Assembly (NCBI RefSeq): GCF_000525995.1
Contig: NZ_AODL01000006.1
Location: forward strand, 1-64,000
Direction: 5' to 3'
Source: Paenilisteria riparia FSL S10-1204
GTDB lineage: Bacteria > Bacillota > Bacilli > Lactobacillales > Listeriaceae
DNA length: 64,000 nt
A program made the translations under genes and the position numbers. The notes under the pieces are model-generated. The model saw only the letters and a program-made list of their open reading frames with translations. It made no database searches and was not told where the DNA came from. Shown one piece after another: positions 17,780 to 27,500 of this stretch (within the stretch, counting starts at the first letter, position 1; every line of letters starts with the position of its first letter).

Positions 17780-20647
17780 TTACTTGGCTTTACTCGCAAT
17801 TTTGCTTTTCATTCTTTCTTTATCGCGCTCTAAAATTGGTTTTAAATACTTACCTGTGTAGGACTTCTTGACTTTGGCGACTTGTTCTGGTGTACCCTTG
17901 GCGATGATTTGACCGCCACCGTCTCCGCCTTCTGGTCCCAAGTCAATAATATGGTCGGCTTGCTTGATTACGTCTAAGTTATGCTCGATAACTAGTACCG
18001 TATCGCCGTTTTCATCCACAAGGCGTTGCAATACTTTCAGAAGCCTTGCGATATCATCCGCATGAAGACCCGTTGTCGGTTCATCTAAAATGTAAAACGA
18101 TTTTCCGTTACTGCGTTTGTGCAATTCAGAGGCTAGCTTCACGCGTTGAGCCTCCCCACCAGATAATGTTGTCGCCGGCTGGCCTAAGCGAATATAACCA
18201 AGTCCAACGTCCACAATCGTTTGGAGTTTGCGACTAATACGCGGTAAGTTCTTGAAAAAATCTAAGCCCTCTTCTACCGTCATATTCAGCACTTCTGCAA
18301 TGTTTTTGCCCTTATAACGAATGTCTAGCGTTTCACTGTTATAACGTTTCCCGTGACAGATTTCGCACGGTACATACACGTCCGGCAAGAAATGCATCTC
18401 AATTTTGATAATGCCATCGCCTTTACATGCCTCACAACGACCACCTTTCACGTTAAAACTGAAGCGCCCTTTTTTGTAGCCGCGGATTTTGGCTTCGTTT
18501 GTAGATGCGAATAAATCGCGAATGTCATCGAAAACACCCGTATAAGTTGCCGGATTCGAACGTGGTGTACGACCGATTGGAGACTGGTCAATATCGATAA
18601 TTTTCTCCAAGTTCTCCATACCTTTAATCTCTTTGTGCTCACCTGGTTTTGCATGTGCTCGATTCAAATGACGCGATAATGCTTTGCGCAGCACTTCATT
18701 AACTAGCGAACTCTTTCCTGATCCTGAAACCCCTGTAACACAAGTGAATGTGCCAAGTGGGAATGTAGCACTGACGTTTTTGAGATTATTAGCCTTGGCT
18801 CCAACGACTTCCAAGGAATTACCGTTGCCTTTTCGACGCTCAGATGGAATCGGAATGAATTTCTTCCCAGACAAATAATCACCTGTAATGGAGTTCTTGT
18901 TATTTCGGACTTCTTCTGGTGTCCCAGCAGCAACAACTTGGCCACCGTGTTCCCCCGCACCAGGACCGATATCTATTAAATAATCCGCCGCAAGCATGGT
19001 ATCTTCATCATGCTCCACGACAATCAGTGTATTACCAATGTCTCGCATGCTTTGTAACGTGTGAACAAGGCGGTCATTATCACGCTGATGCAAGCCAATC
19101 GATGGCTCATCCAGAATATAAAGCACACCTGTCAGACGCGAACCAATCTGCGTTGCCAATCGAATTCGCTGCGCCTCCCCACCAGAAAGCGTTCCAGCTG
19201 CACGACTAAGCGTTAAGTAATCCAGCCCGACGTTCTTCAAGAAGCCTAAACGCTGCCGAACCTCTTTTAGAATCGGTTTCGCAATCTGCGTCTCTTTCTC
19301 CGACAACGTCACTCCATCAAAGAAATTCAGTGCTTCGATAATGGAAAAATTGCTGACTTCACCGAGGTGTGTATTATTAATTTTGACGGCAAGCGCTTCT
19401 TCTTTTAAGCGGTAGCCTTTACAAGAAGGGCATGGCAAATCCGTCATATATTGCGCCATTTGTTCTCTGGTAAAATCAGAACTTGTTTCGCGGTAACGAC
19501 GCTCGACATTTGGGATAATACCCTCAAATGGAATATTCGTCTCGCGAGTCATCCCGAAATCATTCTTATACTCAAAATAAAATTCTTTACCATTCGAGCC
19601 GTGCAAAATAATATCTAAATGTTCTTTCGGCAAGTCTTGTAACGGTGTATCCATATCAATCTTGAACTCTGCGCAAGCACATGCTAACATCTTCGGATAA
19701 TACTGCGAGCTAATCGGTTTCCACGGAACAATCGCACCTTCATTAAGCGTTAAACTCATGTCTGGAATAACCGTATCAATATCCACCTCAAGTTTCGTTC
19801 CCAAGCCATCACATGTCGGACATGCTCCGAACGGGCTGTTGAAAGAGAACATTCTTGGCTCTAATTCCCCTACGGAGAAACCACAATAAGGACACGCGTA
19901 ATGTTCGCTGAATAATAATTCTTTCTCACCCATAACATCCACAACCGCATAACCATCCGCAAGTCGTAATGCAGACTCAATCGAATCGAACAGACGAGAC
20001 GTAATACCTTCTTTGACAACGATACGATCAATAACGATGTCGATGGAATGCTTCTTATTCTTCTCCAAATCAATTTCGTCACCAATATCGTACATTTCGC
20101 CGTCAATGCGAACACGCACATAGCCTTCTTTTTTGATGCCTTCTAGTGTCTTTTTGTGGGCACCTTTTTTTCCGGAAACAATTGGGGCTAGAATTTGGAT
20201 GCGTGTTTTATCGGGTAACTCCAGCACACGGTCTACCATTTGTTCAATGGTTTGCGATGTGATTTCGATGCCGTGATTCGGGCAAATTGGATGACCAACA
20301 CGCGCATACATTAAACGCAAATAATCATGAATTTCCGTAACGGTACCAACTGTGGAACGCGGATTACGACTCGTTGTTTTCTGATCAATAGAGATGGCTG
20401 GTGATAATCCTTCTATTAAATCAACATCCGGTTTATCCATTTGTCCTAAAAATTGACGCGCGTAAGAAGACAAAGATTCCACGTAGCGGCGTTGGCCTTC
20501 TGCGTAAATTGTATCAAAAGCAAGCGATGACTTACCCGAGCCAGATAAACCTGTCATCACGACAAGCTTATCCCGCGGAATTTCAACGTTTATATTTTTT
20601 AAATTATTGGCTCTAGCGCCTTGTATTACTATCTTATCTTTTTCCAA
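17780..20647 (-). CDS. uvrA: Excinuclease ABC subunit A
   Basis: 955 residues. Two ABC ATPase halves with Walker [13 protein letters not shown] (about 31-42) and [12 protein letters not shown] (about 640), two signatures [12 protein letters not shown] and [12 protein letters not shown], and zinc-finger cysteines [21 protein letters not shown].. and [12 protein letters not shown]. It recognises damaged DNA with UvrB in nucleotide excision repair. The start is TTG 20647 with AAGGATGA upstream, inside the end of uvrB. It forms an operon with uvrB (6-base gap). Confidence 0.98.
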   Translation of the reverse strand: MEKDKIVIQGARANNLKNINVEIPRDKLVVMTGLSGSGKSSLAFDTIYAEGQRRYVESLSSYARQFLGQMDKPDVDLIEGLSPAISIDQKTTSRNPRSTVGTVTEIHDYLRLMYARVGHPICPNHGIEITSQTIEQMVDRVLELPDKTRIQILAPIVSGKKGAHKKTLEGIKKEGYVRVRIDGEMYDIGDEIDLEKNKKHSIDIVIDRIVVKEGITSRLFDSIESALRLADGYAVVDVMGEKELLFSEHYACPYCGFSVGELEPRMFSFNSPFGACPTCDGLGTKLEVDIDTVIPDMSLTLNEGAIVPWKPISSQYYPKMLACACAEFKIDMDTPLQDLPKEHLDIILHGSNGKEFYFEYKNDFGMTRETNIPFEGIIPNVERRYRETSSDFTREQMAQYMTDLPCPSCKGYRLKEEALAVKINNTHLGEVSNFSIIEALNFFDGVTLSEKETQIAKPILKEVRQRLGFLKNVGLDYLTLSRAAGTLSGGEAQRIRLATQIGSRLTGVLYILDEPSIGLHQRDNDRLVHTLQSMRDIGNTLIVVEHDEDTMLAADYLIDIGPGAGEHGGQVVAAGTPEEVRNNKNSITGDYLSGKKFIPIPSERRKGNGNSLEVVGAKANNLKNVSATFPLGTFTCVTGVSGSGKSSLVNEVLRKALSRHLNRAHAKPGEHKEIKGMENLEKIIDIDQSPIGRTPRSNPATYTGVFDDIRDLFASTNEAKIRGYKKGRFSFNVKGGRCEACKGDGIIKIEMHFLPDVYVPCEICHGKRYNSETLDIRYKGKNIAEVLNMTVEEGLDFFKNLPRISRKLQTIVDVGLGYIRLGQPATTLSGGEAQRVKLASELHKRSNGKSFYILDEPTTGLHADDIARLLKVLQRLVDENGDTVLVIEHNLDVIKQADHIIDLGPEGGDGGGQIIAKGTPEQVAKVKKSYTGKYLKPILERDKERMKSKIASKAK

Positions 20648-20653
20648 CTACAA

Positions 20654-22630
20654 TCATCCTTCCGCTTTTAGCTCGAGTAACGTATCACGAAGTTGTGCGG
20701 CACGTTCGAAATCAAGTGCTTTCGCCGCGTCTTTCATTTCGTGTTCTAATTCTTCAATGAAGGCTTCACGCTCTTTCTTATTCATCTTGCTAAGATCCTT
20801 CAGATGGTCTGCTTCGCGTTGTTCTGCGGCTGTTGTTGCAGCGATAACGCCACGTACATCTTTAATAATCGTCTTCGGTGTGATGCCATGTTTCTCATTA
20901 TATGCTTCTTGAATCTCACGGCGACGCGCAGTTTCGCTAATTGCATATTTCATAGAATCCGTCATCTTGTCGGCATACATAATAACGCGGCCTTCTTGGT
21001 TACGCGCAGCACGACCAATAGTTTGTACAAGCGAACGCTCGGAACGCAAAAATCCTTCTTTATCCGCATCAAGAATCGCAACAAGCGACACTTCCGGAAT
21101 ATCTATCCCTTCACGAAGCAAGTTAATGCCGACAAGTACGTCGTATACGCCAAGTCGCAAGTCGCGAATAATCTCAATCCGTTCTAACGTCTTAATTTCA
21201 GAGTGCAAATACTGCACCTTAATCCCAGATTCCTTCAAATAATCCGTTAAATCTTCAGACATTTTCTTCGTAAGCGTCGTTACTAAGACACGTTCGTTCT
21301 TCTTAATTCGGTCATTAATCTCATCAATTAAGTCATCAATCTGTCCTTCAATCGGACGCACATCAATAATCGGATCTAACAAGCCAGTTGGACGAATAAT
21401 TTGCTGAATAACATCTGGATTATGCTCCAATTCATAGGGTCCTGGCGTTGCAGAAATATACATAATTTGATTCACATGTTTCTCGAATTCTTCCAATCGC
21501 AATGGACGATTATCCAGAGCAGATGGCAAACGAAAACCATGGTCAACCAGCATCTGTTTACGCGCTTGGTCACCGTTATACATACCACGAATCTGTGGCA
21601 TCGTTACATGGGATTCATCAATGACAATTTGGAAATCATCAGGGAAAAAGTCGAGCAATGTGTACGGTGTCGAACCAGGTTCACGAAGCGCTAAGTGACG
21701 CGAATAGTTCTCAACTCCTGAGCAGTAACCCATTTCCTCCATCATTTCGATATCATAATTCGTCCGTTGTTCTAAGCGCTGTGCCTCAAGTAATTTATTA
21801 TCATCACGCAAAACTTTCAAACGATCTTCCAGTTCTGCTTTAATGTTCACGATAGCTTTCTTCATAATATCAGGACGCGTCACAAAGTGGGAAGCCGGAA
21901 AAATCGAGACATGTTCTCGTTCGCCAATAATCTCACCAGTAAGTGCATCTACTTCACGAATCCGCTCAATTTCATCCCCGAAAAACTCGATTCGCATACA
22001 ATGCTCATCACGAGAAGCTGGGAAAATTTCAACAACGTCCCCACGAACTCGAAAACGTCCGCGTTGAAAATCAATGTCATTGCGGTCATATTGAATTTCT
22101 ACTAAATCGCGCAGTAACTGATCGCGACTAATTTCCATGCCAGGTCTTAAAGAAACGAGCATTGCCCCGTACTCTTCTGGAGAACCCAAACCATAAATGC
22201 AGGAAACACTGGCGATAATGATAACATCGCGTCGCTCAAATAAAGAAGCAGTTGCTGAATGTCGCAGTTTATCGATTTCATCATTGACGCTAGAATCTTT
22301 CTCAATAAATGTATCTGTTTGTGGCACATAGGCCTCTGGTTGATAATAATCGTAGTAACTTACAAAGTATTCTACAGCATTATTCGGAAAAAATTCCTTA
22401 AACTCACTATATAATTGCCCCGCTAATGTCTTGTTATGCGCAATGACAAGCGTCGGTCTATTTACTTCTTGAATTACGTTGGACACTGTGAATGTCTTAC
22501 CTGTCCCAGTGGCTCCAAGTAAGGTCTGATGCTTGATACCACTATTTAATCCCGCGACCAACTTCTCAATCGCTTTTGGTTGATCTCCTTGTGGTTTATA
22601 CTTCGAAACTAGTTGAAATGTATCCTTCAC
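20654..22630 (-). CDS. uvrB: Excinuclease ABC subunit B
   Basis: 658 residues. Helicase motifs GATGTGKTF (Walker A, about residue 39-47), the beta-hairpin [16 protein letters not shown], and motif [11 protein letters not shown]. The C-terminal UVR domain [27 protein letters not shown] binds UvrC. It loads at lesions and guides incision. The start is GTG 22630 with GGAGGAG 5 bases upstream. An SOS-box-like site lies about 100 bases upstream. Confidence 0.98.
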   Translation of the reverse strand: MKDTFQLVSKYKPQGDQPKAIEKLVAGLNSGIKHQTLLGATGTGKTFTVSNVIQEVNRPTLVIAHNKTLAGQLYSEFKEFFPNNAVEYFVSYYDYYQPEAYVPQTDTFIEKDSSVNDEIDKLRHSATASLFERRDVIIIASVSCIYGLGSPEEYGAMLVSLRPGMEISRDQLLRDLVEIQYDRNDIDFQRGRFRVRGDVVEIFPASRDEHCMRIEFFGDEIERIREVDALTGEIIGEREHVSIFPASHFVTRPDIMKKAIVNIKAELEDRLKVLRDDNKLLEAQRLEQRTNYDIEMMEEMGYCSGVENYSRHLALREPGSTPYTLLDFFPDDFQIVIDESHVTMPQIRGMYNGDQARKQMLVDHGFRLPSALDNRPLRLEEFEKHVNQIMYISATPGPYELEHNPDVIQQIIRPTGLLDPIIDVRPIEGQIDDLIDEINDRIKKNERVLVTTLTKKMSEDLTDYLKESGIKVQYLHSEIKTLERIEIIRDLRLGVYDVLVGINLLREGIDIPEVSLVAILDADKEGFLRSERSLVQTIGRAARNQEGRVIMYADKMTDSMKYAISETARRREIQEAYNEKHGITPKTIIKDVRGVIAATTAAEQREADHLKDLSKMNKKEREAFIEELEHEMKDAAKALDFERAAQLRDTLLELKAEG

Positions 22631-22696
22631 CTTTTCTCCTCCTTTTGCAAAGACGAAAGTGAGCCTAGGTAATCCCCAGACTCATTACTTGTATTT

Positions 22697-22705
22697 ATTT
22701 TACCA
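22697..22705 (-). promoter_or_regulatory. Extended -10 promoter candidate for uvrBA
   Basis: Minus strand TGGTAAAAT fits the extended TGnTATAAT pattern. There is no good -35 at 17 bases. It lies 67 bases before the uvrB GTG. Confidence 0.45.
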
Positions 22706-22733
22706 TAATTAGTTGTAAAGATACAGCAAAAAG

Positions 22734-22747
22734 CGAACATATTTTCG
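22734..22747 (-). promoter_or_regulatory. LexA (SOS) box candidate before uvrBA
   Basis: CGAACATATTTTCG matches the Gram-positive SOS box CGAACNNNNGTTCG except for one base in the second half-site. uvrBA is a classic LexA target. The site lies 29 bases upstream of the -10 hexamer, where it can occlude the polymerase, and directly abuts the inverted-repeat element at 22749. Confidence 0.65.
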
Positions 22748-22748
22748 G

Positions 22749-22871
22749 TTCGAGCGACGAGAAGCATTCATCTGCGGCGTTGGAAGCTGTGCTCCGATGC
22801 TCATGTACGGGAGTACACTCCGCTTCGGTGCTCGCTTCCGCCTTGCATCTAAATGCTTCTCGTCGCTCGAA
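22749..22871. repeat. Long inverted-repeat element between csbA and uvrB
   Basis: TTCGAGCGACGAGAAGCATT (22749-22768) has a perfect 20-base inverted copy at 22852-22871. Pairing continues inward through GGAAGC/GCTTCC (22782-22787 with 22833-22838) to a central hairpin GTAC-GGGA-GTAC. The core GGGAGTACACTCCGCTT resembles the core of the element at 17443-17684. The stretch between uvrB and csbA (318 bases) otherwise holds only the uvrB promoter and SOS box. Confidence 0.75.
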
Positions 22872-22948
22872 AGCTTGCTGGCTACGTTCTTGTATCGATA
22901 GCAAACAATGTTTTGTTCATTTAAGGAACGAGATCAACAACACTTTTT

Positions 22949-23191
22949 TTACCATTCTCTTCCGGATTGGCGGAGGCGGGTTAGCATGTGGGTGGCTAGA
23001 ATGAAGCCTGTAGTCATGGAGATGGCGTCTAGGATGATGAGGTACCAAGTGTTGGTGAATCCTAGGCGGGCGGAGACGGCGATTAAGATGATTGTGAGAG
23101 CTAGGCCAACGAAGCGGTTGTAGCTAATTCGAGATAGGATGATGACTAGTAGTCCTGGAAATAGTAATGCGGAAATTAGTTGGTCCCACAT
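22949..23191 (-). CDS. csbA: CsbA-like membrane protein
   Basis: 80 residues with about three hydrophobic helices (LISALLFPGLLVIILS, FVGLALTIILIAVSARLG, WYLIILDAISMTTGFILA) and a basic tail. It corresponds by size, hydrophobicity and position next to uvrB to B. subtilis csbA, a SigB-controlled gene. AGGAGAG precedes the ATG. Function unknown. Confidence 0.75.
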   Translation of the reverse strand: MWDQLISALLFPGLLVIILSRISYNRFVGLALTIILIAVSARLGFTNTWYLIILDAISMTTGFILATHMLTRLRQSGREW

Positions 23192-23209
23192 GGGCTCGCT
23201 CTCCTTTTC

Positions 23210-23860
23210 TTAGTTATCGCTTGTTAAGACGCGTGCTTGAATTTTGTTTGTTAAGGATGGTAACTCGGTTTTCTCAATGCCTTTTTCGGCGAGTAGGTCG
23301 GGTAGGATTTCACGTATGAGGTATTTGACGCAGGCCATTTCGCGGAACTCGTAAATCGTTTCTAGGGCCTCACTGTAAATTTTGATGAAGGTCGGTTCTG
23401 GGTTGCCTTTTTGAATTTCGCCGAAGGATTCGTAAAGTAGGTCTACTTTGTCTGCTACAGCTAAGATGCGGCCTTCTAATGTGTCGTCTTTGCCTTCTTT
23501 TAGCAGGACATGGTAAATCGCTTGGAATTCTTCTGGGATTTCGTTGTCAATGAAGTTGCGGGTCATCGTCTCTTCTACTTCGGAAAGCATTTCGCGAAGC
23601 TCGGGTGTGGCGTATTTCACGGGTGTTTTGATGTCGCCGATGAATAGTTCTGGGTAGTCATGATTGAGTGCCTTTTCGTAGAGTGCGCGCCAGTTGACTT
23701 CTTGGCCGGCTTGTTCTTCGACGTTGCCTAGAAATTGGGCGACTTGTGTGACTTTGAAAGAATGCTCTGCTACGGAATGCTCTTGGTATTTGAACTTTCC
23801 TGGGCAACGGTAAATGTTTTCTAAATCGGATAAACTACGAAAATATTGATGGATTCCCAT
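23210..23860 (-). CDS. HD-domain 5'-deoxynucleotidase (YfbR-like)
   Basis: 216 residues from ATG 23860 with GAGGAGTG 8 bases before it; a longer basic in-frame N-terminus lacks a ribosome site. HD metal ligands are visible: EHSVAEHSFKV (H..H), LNHDYPELFIGDIKTPVKY (HD) and AVADKVDLLYE (D). YfbR-type enzymes dephosphorylate deoxyribonucleoside 5'-monophosphates. It lies between csbA and a membrane protein, all on the minus strand. Confidence 0.82.
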   Translation of the reverse strand: MGIHQYFRSLSDLENIYRCPGKFKYQEHSVAEHSFKVTQVAQFLGNVEEQAGQEVNWRALYEKALNHDYPELFIGDIKTPVKYATPELREMLSEVEETMTRNFIDNEIPEEFQAIYHVLLKEGKDDTLEGRILAVADKVDLLYESFGEIQKGNPEPTFIKIYSEALETIYEFREMACVKYLIREILPDLLAEKGIEKTELPSLTNKIQARVLTSDN

Positions 23861-23876
23861 TTTGTTTTCACTCCTC

Positions 23877-24257
23877 TTATTGTTCTTGTTTTTTATTGTC
23901 GGGATGCGTGTTTTCGACTTCACGCATAATTAGCGCGGAACTAAAGCCTAATAAAGCAATAATCGCCGCGGAATATTGTCTGAAATTGTCTGCTGCAAAA
24001 ATATAAATAAGGCCCATAAAAATAAGTGTTGTAATAATGCCCCATGTGAATAGTTTATGTCCTCGTGCACTGCCAACTTTCATCTCGGAGTAAATGCCAA
24101 CATAGCAAACGGCTTGGATTAAAATAAATTGGATAACAGATATGGTAATGACTGCTGTCAAATTATCATTTAGCCATATTGTTGAAATAGAAATCGCTAT
24201 TAATGCGATAATGCCTAATATAACGATAATTTTTTTGCCACTAGATAATTGCTTCAT
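23877..24257 (-). CDS. Four-helix membrane protein of unknown function
   Basis: 126 residues with four hydrophobic segments (IIVILGIIALIAISISTIWL; AVITISVIQFILIQAVCYVGIY; LFTWGIITTLIFMGLIYIFA; YSAAIIALLGFSSALIM) and a charged tail NTHPDNKKQEQ. GGGGGC precedes the ATG. It ends 16 bases before the HD-domain gene, so they are likely co-transcribed. I do not recognise a family. Confidence 0.65.
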   Translation of the reverse strand: MKQLSSGKKIIVILGIIALIAISISTIWLNDNLTAVITISVIQFILIQAVCYVGIYSEMKVGSARGHKLFTWGIITTLIFMGLIYIFAADNFRQYSAAIIALLGFSSALIMREVENTHPDNKKQEQ

Positions 24258-24345
24258 TGCTTTGCCCCCAAATGGTTTTCTTTTTTTCTAGTATAACGAG
24301 GATGGCTAGTGATAGCAACATATAGCACTTTATCAATGATAGATA

Positions 24346-24384
24346 GCAAAAAACAAGGAGGTGGCGCTATCCTTGTTTTTTTGC
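24346..24384. terminator. Terminator after cadA
   Basis: GCAAAAAACAAGGA (24346-24359) pairs with TCCTTGTTTTTTTGC (24370-24384). It sits immediately after the cadA stop and has A/T tails on both sides. Confidence 0.9.
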
Positions 24385-24389
24385 GTTGC

Positions 24390-26483
24390 TTATTGAAGTT
24401 CTTTTTCTGCTTTGGTTCGGAAGAGGATGGAGAGGCCGAAAATGGTGACGATGATTGTTGCGCCCATGTCTGCCATGATTGCCATCCATAGTGTTAGGTA
24501 ACCGGTTAAGGCTAGTAGTAGTGCCAAGATTTTGAGTCCTAGAGCGAAGGCGATATTGAAACCTACGACGAAGCGGACTTTTTTTGCGATTTTGACTGTG
24601 AGTGGTAGTTTGCCTAGGTGGTCTTGCATGAGAACGATGTCTGCTACTTCGATGGCGCTGTCGGTTCCTTTGCCCATCGCGATGCCGAGATCTGCGGTTG
24701 CTAGGGCTGGGGAGTCGTTGATGCCATCGCCGACCATTGCGATGTTGCCGTTTTGGTCGTGGAGTTGTTGGATTTTGGTTAGTTTATCTCCTGGTAGCAA
24801 GCCTGCGTAGTAGTTGTCAATGCCGATTTGTTTGGCCACTTTTTCAGCGGTTTTCTCGTGGTCTCCGGTGAGCATGATGATGTTGGTGATGCCTTCGTGG
24901 TGGAGTTGTTGCACGAGTTGCTTACTTTCTTTGCGTAAGGCGTCTTGGATGCCGAACATGCCGAGAATCGTGTTTTCAGAAGCAGTAATAACGACGGTGT
25001 AGCCATCTTGTTTTAATTGGGCCACGTCTTCGCGCGCTTGTTCTGTCCAGCTCGCCTCGGGAATTTGTTGTTCATTTCCTAAGAAATATTGCTTGCCTTC
25101 AAAAGTTCCGCCCAATCCTTTACCGCCAACTGTTGTTAACTGCTCCATTTCAGTGAGTTTCGTGTCGCCGATGTGGTCCATGATGGCTTTTGCGATTGGG
25201 TGGCTAGAGCTTTGTTCCATCATGCCGGAAATTTGGAAAAAGTTTGCGTCGTCGTATGTGATTTCTTTTGCTACGACTGGTTTTCCTTCTGTTAATGTAC
25301 CGGTTTTGTCGAACGCGATTTGTTTTGTTTTGGCAAGTTGTTCTAGGAACACGCCGCCTTTGATGAGGACACCATTTTTGGCGCTGCGGGTAATTCCTGA
25401 AACGATGGCGACTGGTGATGATAAAATGAGCGCGCATGGGCAACCGATGATAAGTACAGCTAATCCTTCATAAACCCAGTGGCTCCAAGCGCCTCCGAAT
25501 AATAATGGTGGAACGATGGTTACTAATACGGCGAATAACATAATGATTGGTGTGTAGTATCTCGCGAATTTATCAATAAATAGTTCCGTTGGCGTTTTCG
25601 TTTCCTGCGCTTCTTCTACAAGGTGCAAAATTTTTGCTAAGGAAGAATCGGCGTATATGGCGGTGATTTCAGCTTTCAGTGTACCCTCGTTGTTTACAGA
25701 ACCACCGAATAAGGCATCGCCAACTTGTTTTTCAACAGGCATCGATTCACCTGTGATTGCTGCTTCGTTTACTGAGCTGCGTCCGTCGACGATTGTTGCG
25801 TCTGATGGAACCTTGTCTCCTGCTCGAATTAAAACGGTGTCGCCTAAACGTAATTGATCGATTGGCACTTCACTCGTTACGCCATCTTTTAATAGGTTCG
25901 CTGTTTTAGGTACGACTTTCAAAAGTGCAGCCATCGATTTGCGGGCTTGACGCATGCCAAAACCCTCTAAATATTCATTCACACCAAAAAGTATGGCTAC
26001 GACCGTTCCTTCGCCCCAGTCTCCGATGATGAAGGCACCGACTAAAGCTACGGTCATCAATGTATCGATATTGAATTTCAAACGGAACAGATTTTTAAGC
26101 CCTTTAAAGAAGGTTTGATAGCCGCTGAGTGCTGCTGCCACGAAATAAATACTGAATGTGCCCCACGTTGGCAAGTATTTATCAGTAAACATCGCTACAA
26201 AAAAGAGTATGGTTGAAATGACGATTTGAACAATTAACGATGAGTTGCCATGATCGTGATTGTGGTCGTGATCTTCATGTCCACCAGCCATTAGCGATGC
26301 TGCAACACCTTCCTGTTGTAGAATTTTTTCTACGTCCGCCATTGCCATTTTGTCCGAAATAACCATTTTTCCGGAGTTATACATGATTTTGGCGTCTTCT
26401 CCGTGTTTTAACTTCCTCATCTGCGTCTCCATTTCTTGCGCGCAATGGGCACAGGAGAGGCCACTTAATTTAAACTCAGCCAT
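24390..26483 (-). CDS. cadA: P1B-type heavy-metal ATPase (Cd/Zn/Pb exporter, CadA/ZntA type)
   Basis: 697 residues. An N-terminal heavy-metal-associated domain carries CAHC (residues 11-14), followed by a His/Asp-rich stretch HEDHDHNHDH (69-78). Then come the membrane core, the actuator motif TGES, the transmembrane CPC (GCPCALILSSP), the phosphorylation site DKTGTLTEG, SSSHPIAKA and GDGINDSPALA. The CPC plus the HP motif places it in the Zn/Cd/Pb group; the His-rich patch fits zinc. AAGGAAGG lies before the ATG, 21 bases after cadC. It exports metal ions from the cytoplasm with ATP. Confidence 0.93.
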   Translation of the reverse strand: MAEFKLSGLSCAHCAQEMETQMRKLKHGEDAKIMYNSGKMVISDKMAMADVEKILQQEGVAASLMAGGHEDHDHNHDHGNSSLIVQIVISTILFFVAMFTDKYLPTWGTFSIYFVAAALSGYQTFFKGLKNLFRLKFNIDTLMTVALVGAFIIGDWGEGTVVAILFGVNEYLEGFGMRQARKSMAALLKVVPKTANLLKDGVTSEVPIDQLRLGDTVLIRAGDKVPSDATIVDGRSSVNEAAITGESMPVEKQVGDALFGGSVNNEGTLKAEITAIYADSSLAKILHLVEEAQETKTPTELFIDKFARYYTPIIMLFAVLVTIVPPLLFGGAWSHWVYEGLAVLIIGCPCALILSSPVAIVSGITRSAKNGVLIKGGVFLEQLAKTKQIAFDKTGTLTEGKPVVAKEITYDDANFFQISGMMEQSSSHPIAKAIMDHIGDTKLTEMEQLTTVGGKGLGGTFEGKQYFLGNEQQIPEASWTEQAREDVAQLKQDGYTVVITASENTILGMFGIQDALRKESKQLVQQLHHEGITNIIMLTGDHEKTAEKVAKQIGIDNYYAGLLPGDKLTKIQQLHDQNGNIAMVGDGINDSPALATADLGIAMGKGTDSAIEVADIVLMQDHLGKLPLTVKIAKKVRFVVGFNIAFALGLKILALLLALTGYLTLWMAIMADMGATIIVTIFGLSILFRTKAEKELQ

Positions 26484-26504
26484 TGCTATTCCTTCCTTTC
26501 CGCA

Positions 26505-26810
26505 TTATTGGTGTTCCACGTGCCTAATCGCTTGTGACAACAACTCTAACACGTGATTATCGTCTTGCGTGTAGTAAATCGTTGTCCCTTCGCGGCGTGA
26601 TTTCACCAACCGTAAATTTTTTAAAAAGCGTAATTGATGGGAAACCGTCGTTTGGTTAAAGCCAAGTGTTCGTGCAATCTCGTTCACGGAGTATTCTCGG
26701 TCTTGCACTAAGTTCAAAATCTGAACTCGTGTCGGATCTGCCAATGCTTTAAAAATTTGCGTGACACCAAATAACGTTTCTTCACCTAGCACTTGTTTAC
26801 TCTGTTCCAT
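26505..26810 (-). CDS. cadC: ArsR-family metal-responsive repressor (CadC/CzrA type)
   Basis: 101 residues from ATG 26810 (GGAG 9 bases upstream; a TTG start 15 bases earlier is possible but lacks a site). Winged [55 protein letters not shown]. The C-terminal helix [19 protein letters not shown] carries the alpha5 metal ligands D..H...H..H of the CzrA/SmtB class, so zinc-type sensing at the dimer interface is likely. The N-terminal CadC cysteines are not visible. It is expected to repress cadCA until metal binds. Confidence 0.88.
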   Translation of the reverse strand: MEQSKQVLGEETLFGVTQIFKALADPTRVQILNLVQDREYSVNEIARTLGFNQTTVSHQLRFLKNLRLVKSRREGTTIYYTQDDNHVLELLSQAIRHVEHQ

Positions 26811-26830
26811 CTTCAACAACTCCAATTCTT

Positions 26831-26855
26831 ATATATGTTCATATACACATATAAT
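26831..26855. promoter_or_regulatory. Putative CadC operator 1
   Basis: ATATATGTTCATATACACATATAAT is an imperfect palindrome (ATATGTTCATAT / ACACATAT) overlapping the cadCA -10 hexamer. It resembles the ATGAACA/TGTTCAT operators of SmtB/ArsR regulators. A closely related motif lies at 26902-26930. Confidence 0.55.
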
Positions 26856-26880
26856 AGAATTAAAAATAGGAACAAAACAA
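26851..26880 (-). promoter_or_regulatory. Putative cadCA promoter
   Basis: Minus strand TTGTTT, an 18-base spacer and TATTAT. It is overlapped by operator 1, which would allow repression by steric block. Confidence 0.5.
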
Positions 26881-26901
26881 GTATTTGACATTCATTATCG
26901 A

Positions 26902-26930
26902 ATATATGCTTATATATACACATATTAATA
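26902..26930. promoter_or_regulatory. Second copy of the cad operator-like motif
   Basis: ATATATGCTTATATATACACATATTAATA repeats the pattern ATATATGyT..ATATA..CACATATwA of operator 1, 71 bases upstream, in the divergent region towards the XRE gene. AT-rich sequence makes chance similarity possible. Confidence 0.4.
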
Positions 26931-27026
26931 TATTATTGTCCAATTTGCAAGTCCTATCCAGTCTAATTCCCATTATATACAAAATTACTGTATTTATGTA
27001 AAAAATGAGCCCTTTGAACAAAATCA

Positions 27027-27035
27027 TGATATAAT
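27027..27035 (+). promoter_or_regulatory. Extended -10 promoter of the XRE regulator
   Basis: TGATATAAT is a perfect extended -10 (TGnTATAAT), 20 bases before the ATG at 27056; AAAGGAGTG is the ribosome site. Confidence 0.6.
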
Positions 27036-27055
27036 TTACACAAAGGAGTGATAAC

Positions 27056-27451
27056 ATGCCAGATTTAAGCAAACGTTTGACTATTTTAAGGGAAAAGCAA
27101 GGTTGGTCAAAAGCTGAGACAGCAAGGCGGCTTGGACTAAAAGCACCTTCTACATACGGCAACTGGGAGTATGGTATCCGGGAGCCTGATTTGGATACCG
27201 TTCGCCATATTGCGACATTGTTTGATGTATCTGTAGACTATTTAATTGGTCAGAATAGCGAACCCTCTTATAAACCAGTTACAGCCAAAGAAAAGAACGA
27301 TATTGCAAAACGATTGGAGAAAGTAGTAGAAGACCTACGCTACGAGGAACATCAACATTTAAGTGGTGAGTATTTACAAGAAGAAACGACCGAGTACATT
27401 ATTGACTCACTAGAATTCACATTGAAACAAGCGAAAAAAATGAACAATTAA
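27056..27451 (+). CDS. XRE-family transcriptional regulator
   Basis: 131 residues. The N-terminal HTH_3 domain (residues 5-65: LTILREKQGWSKAETARRLGLKAPSTYGNWEYGIREPDLDTVRHIATLFDVSVDYLIG) is a classic Cro/CI-type fold. The C-terminal half is charged and helical (VTAKEKNDIAKRLEKVVEDLRYEEH) and may dimerise. It is transcribed divergently from cadC and convergently to phoU. No obvious partner gene identifies its targets. Confidence 0.87.
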   Translation: MPDLSKRLTILREKQGWSKAETARRLGLKAPSTYGNWEYGIREPDLDTVRHIATLFDVSVDYLIGQNSEPSYKPVTAKEKNDIAKRLEKVVEDLRYEEHQHLSGEYLQEETTEYIIDSLEFTLKQAKKMNN

Positions 27452-27454
27452 AAT

Positions 27455-27493
27455 AAGGCGCTACATCAATATTTTCAACTGGTGTAGCGCCTT
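27455..27493. terminator. Bidirectional terminator between XRE gene and phoU
   Basis: AAGGCGCTACATCA (27455-27468) pairs with TGGTGTAGCGCCTT (27480-27493), one G-U pair. It closes both the XRE transcript and the pst-phoU operon. Confidence 0.9.
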
Positions 27494-27500
27494 ACTCTAT

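Noticed and set aside
17399-17871. Two plus-strand open frames (96 and 130 residues) between the DUF4097 gene and uvrA
   Set aside because: They lie inside the inverted-repeat element, have no ribosome site and no family resemblance, and the second runs into uvrA.
22780-23123. Plus-strand open frames over the csbA-uvrB interval
   Set aside because: They are by-products of the inverted repeat and of csbA on the other strand.
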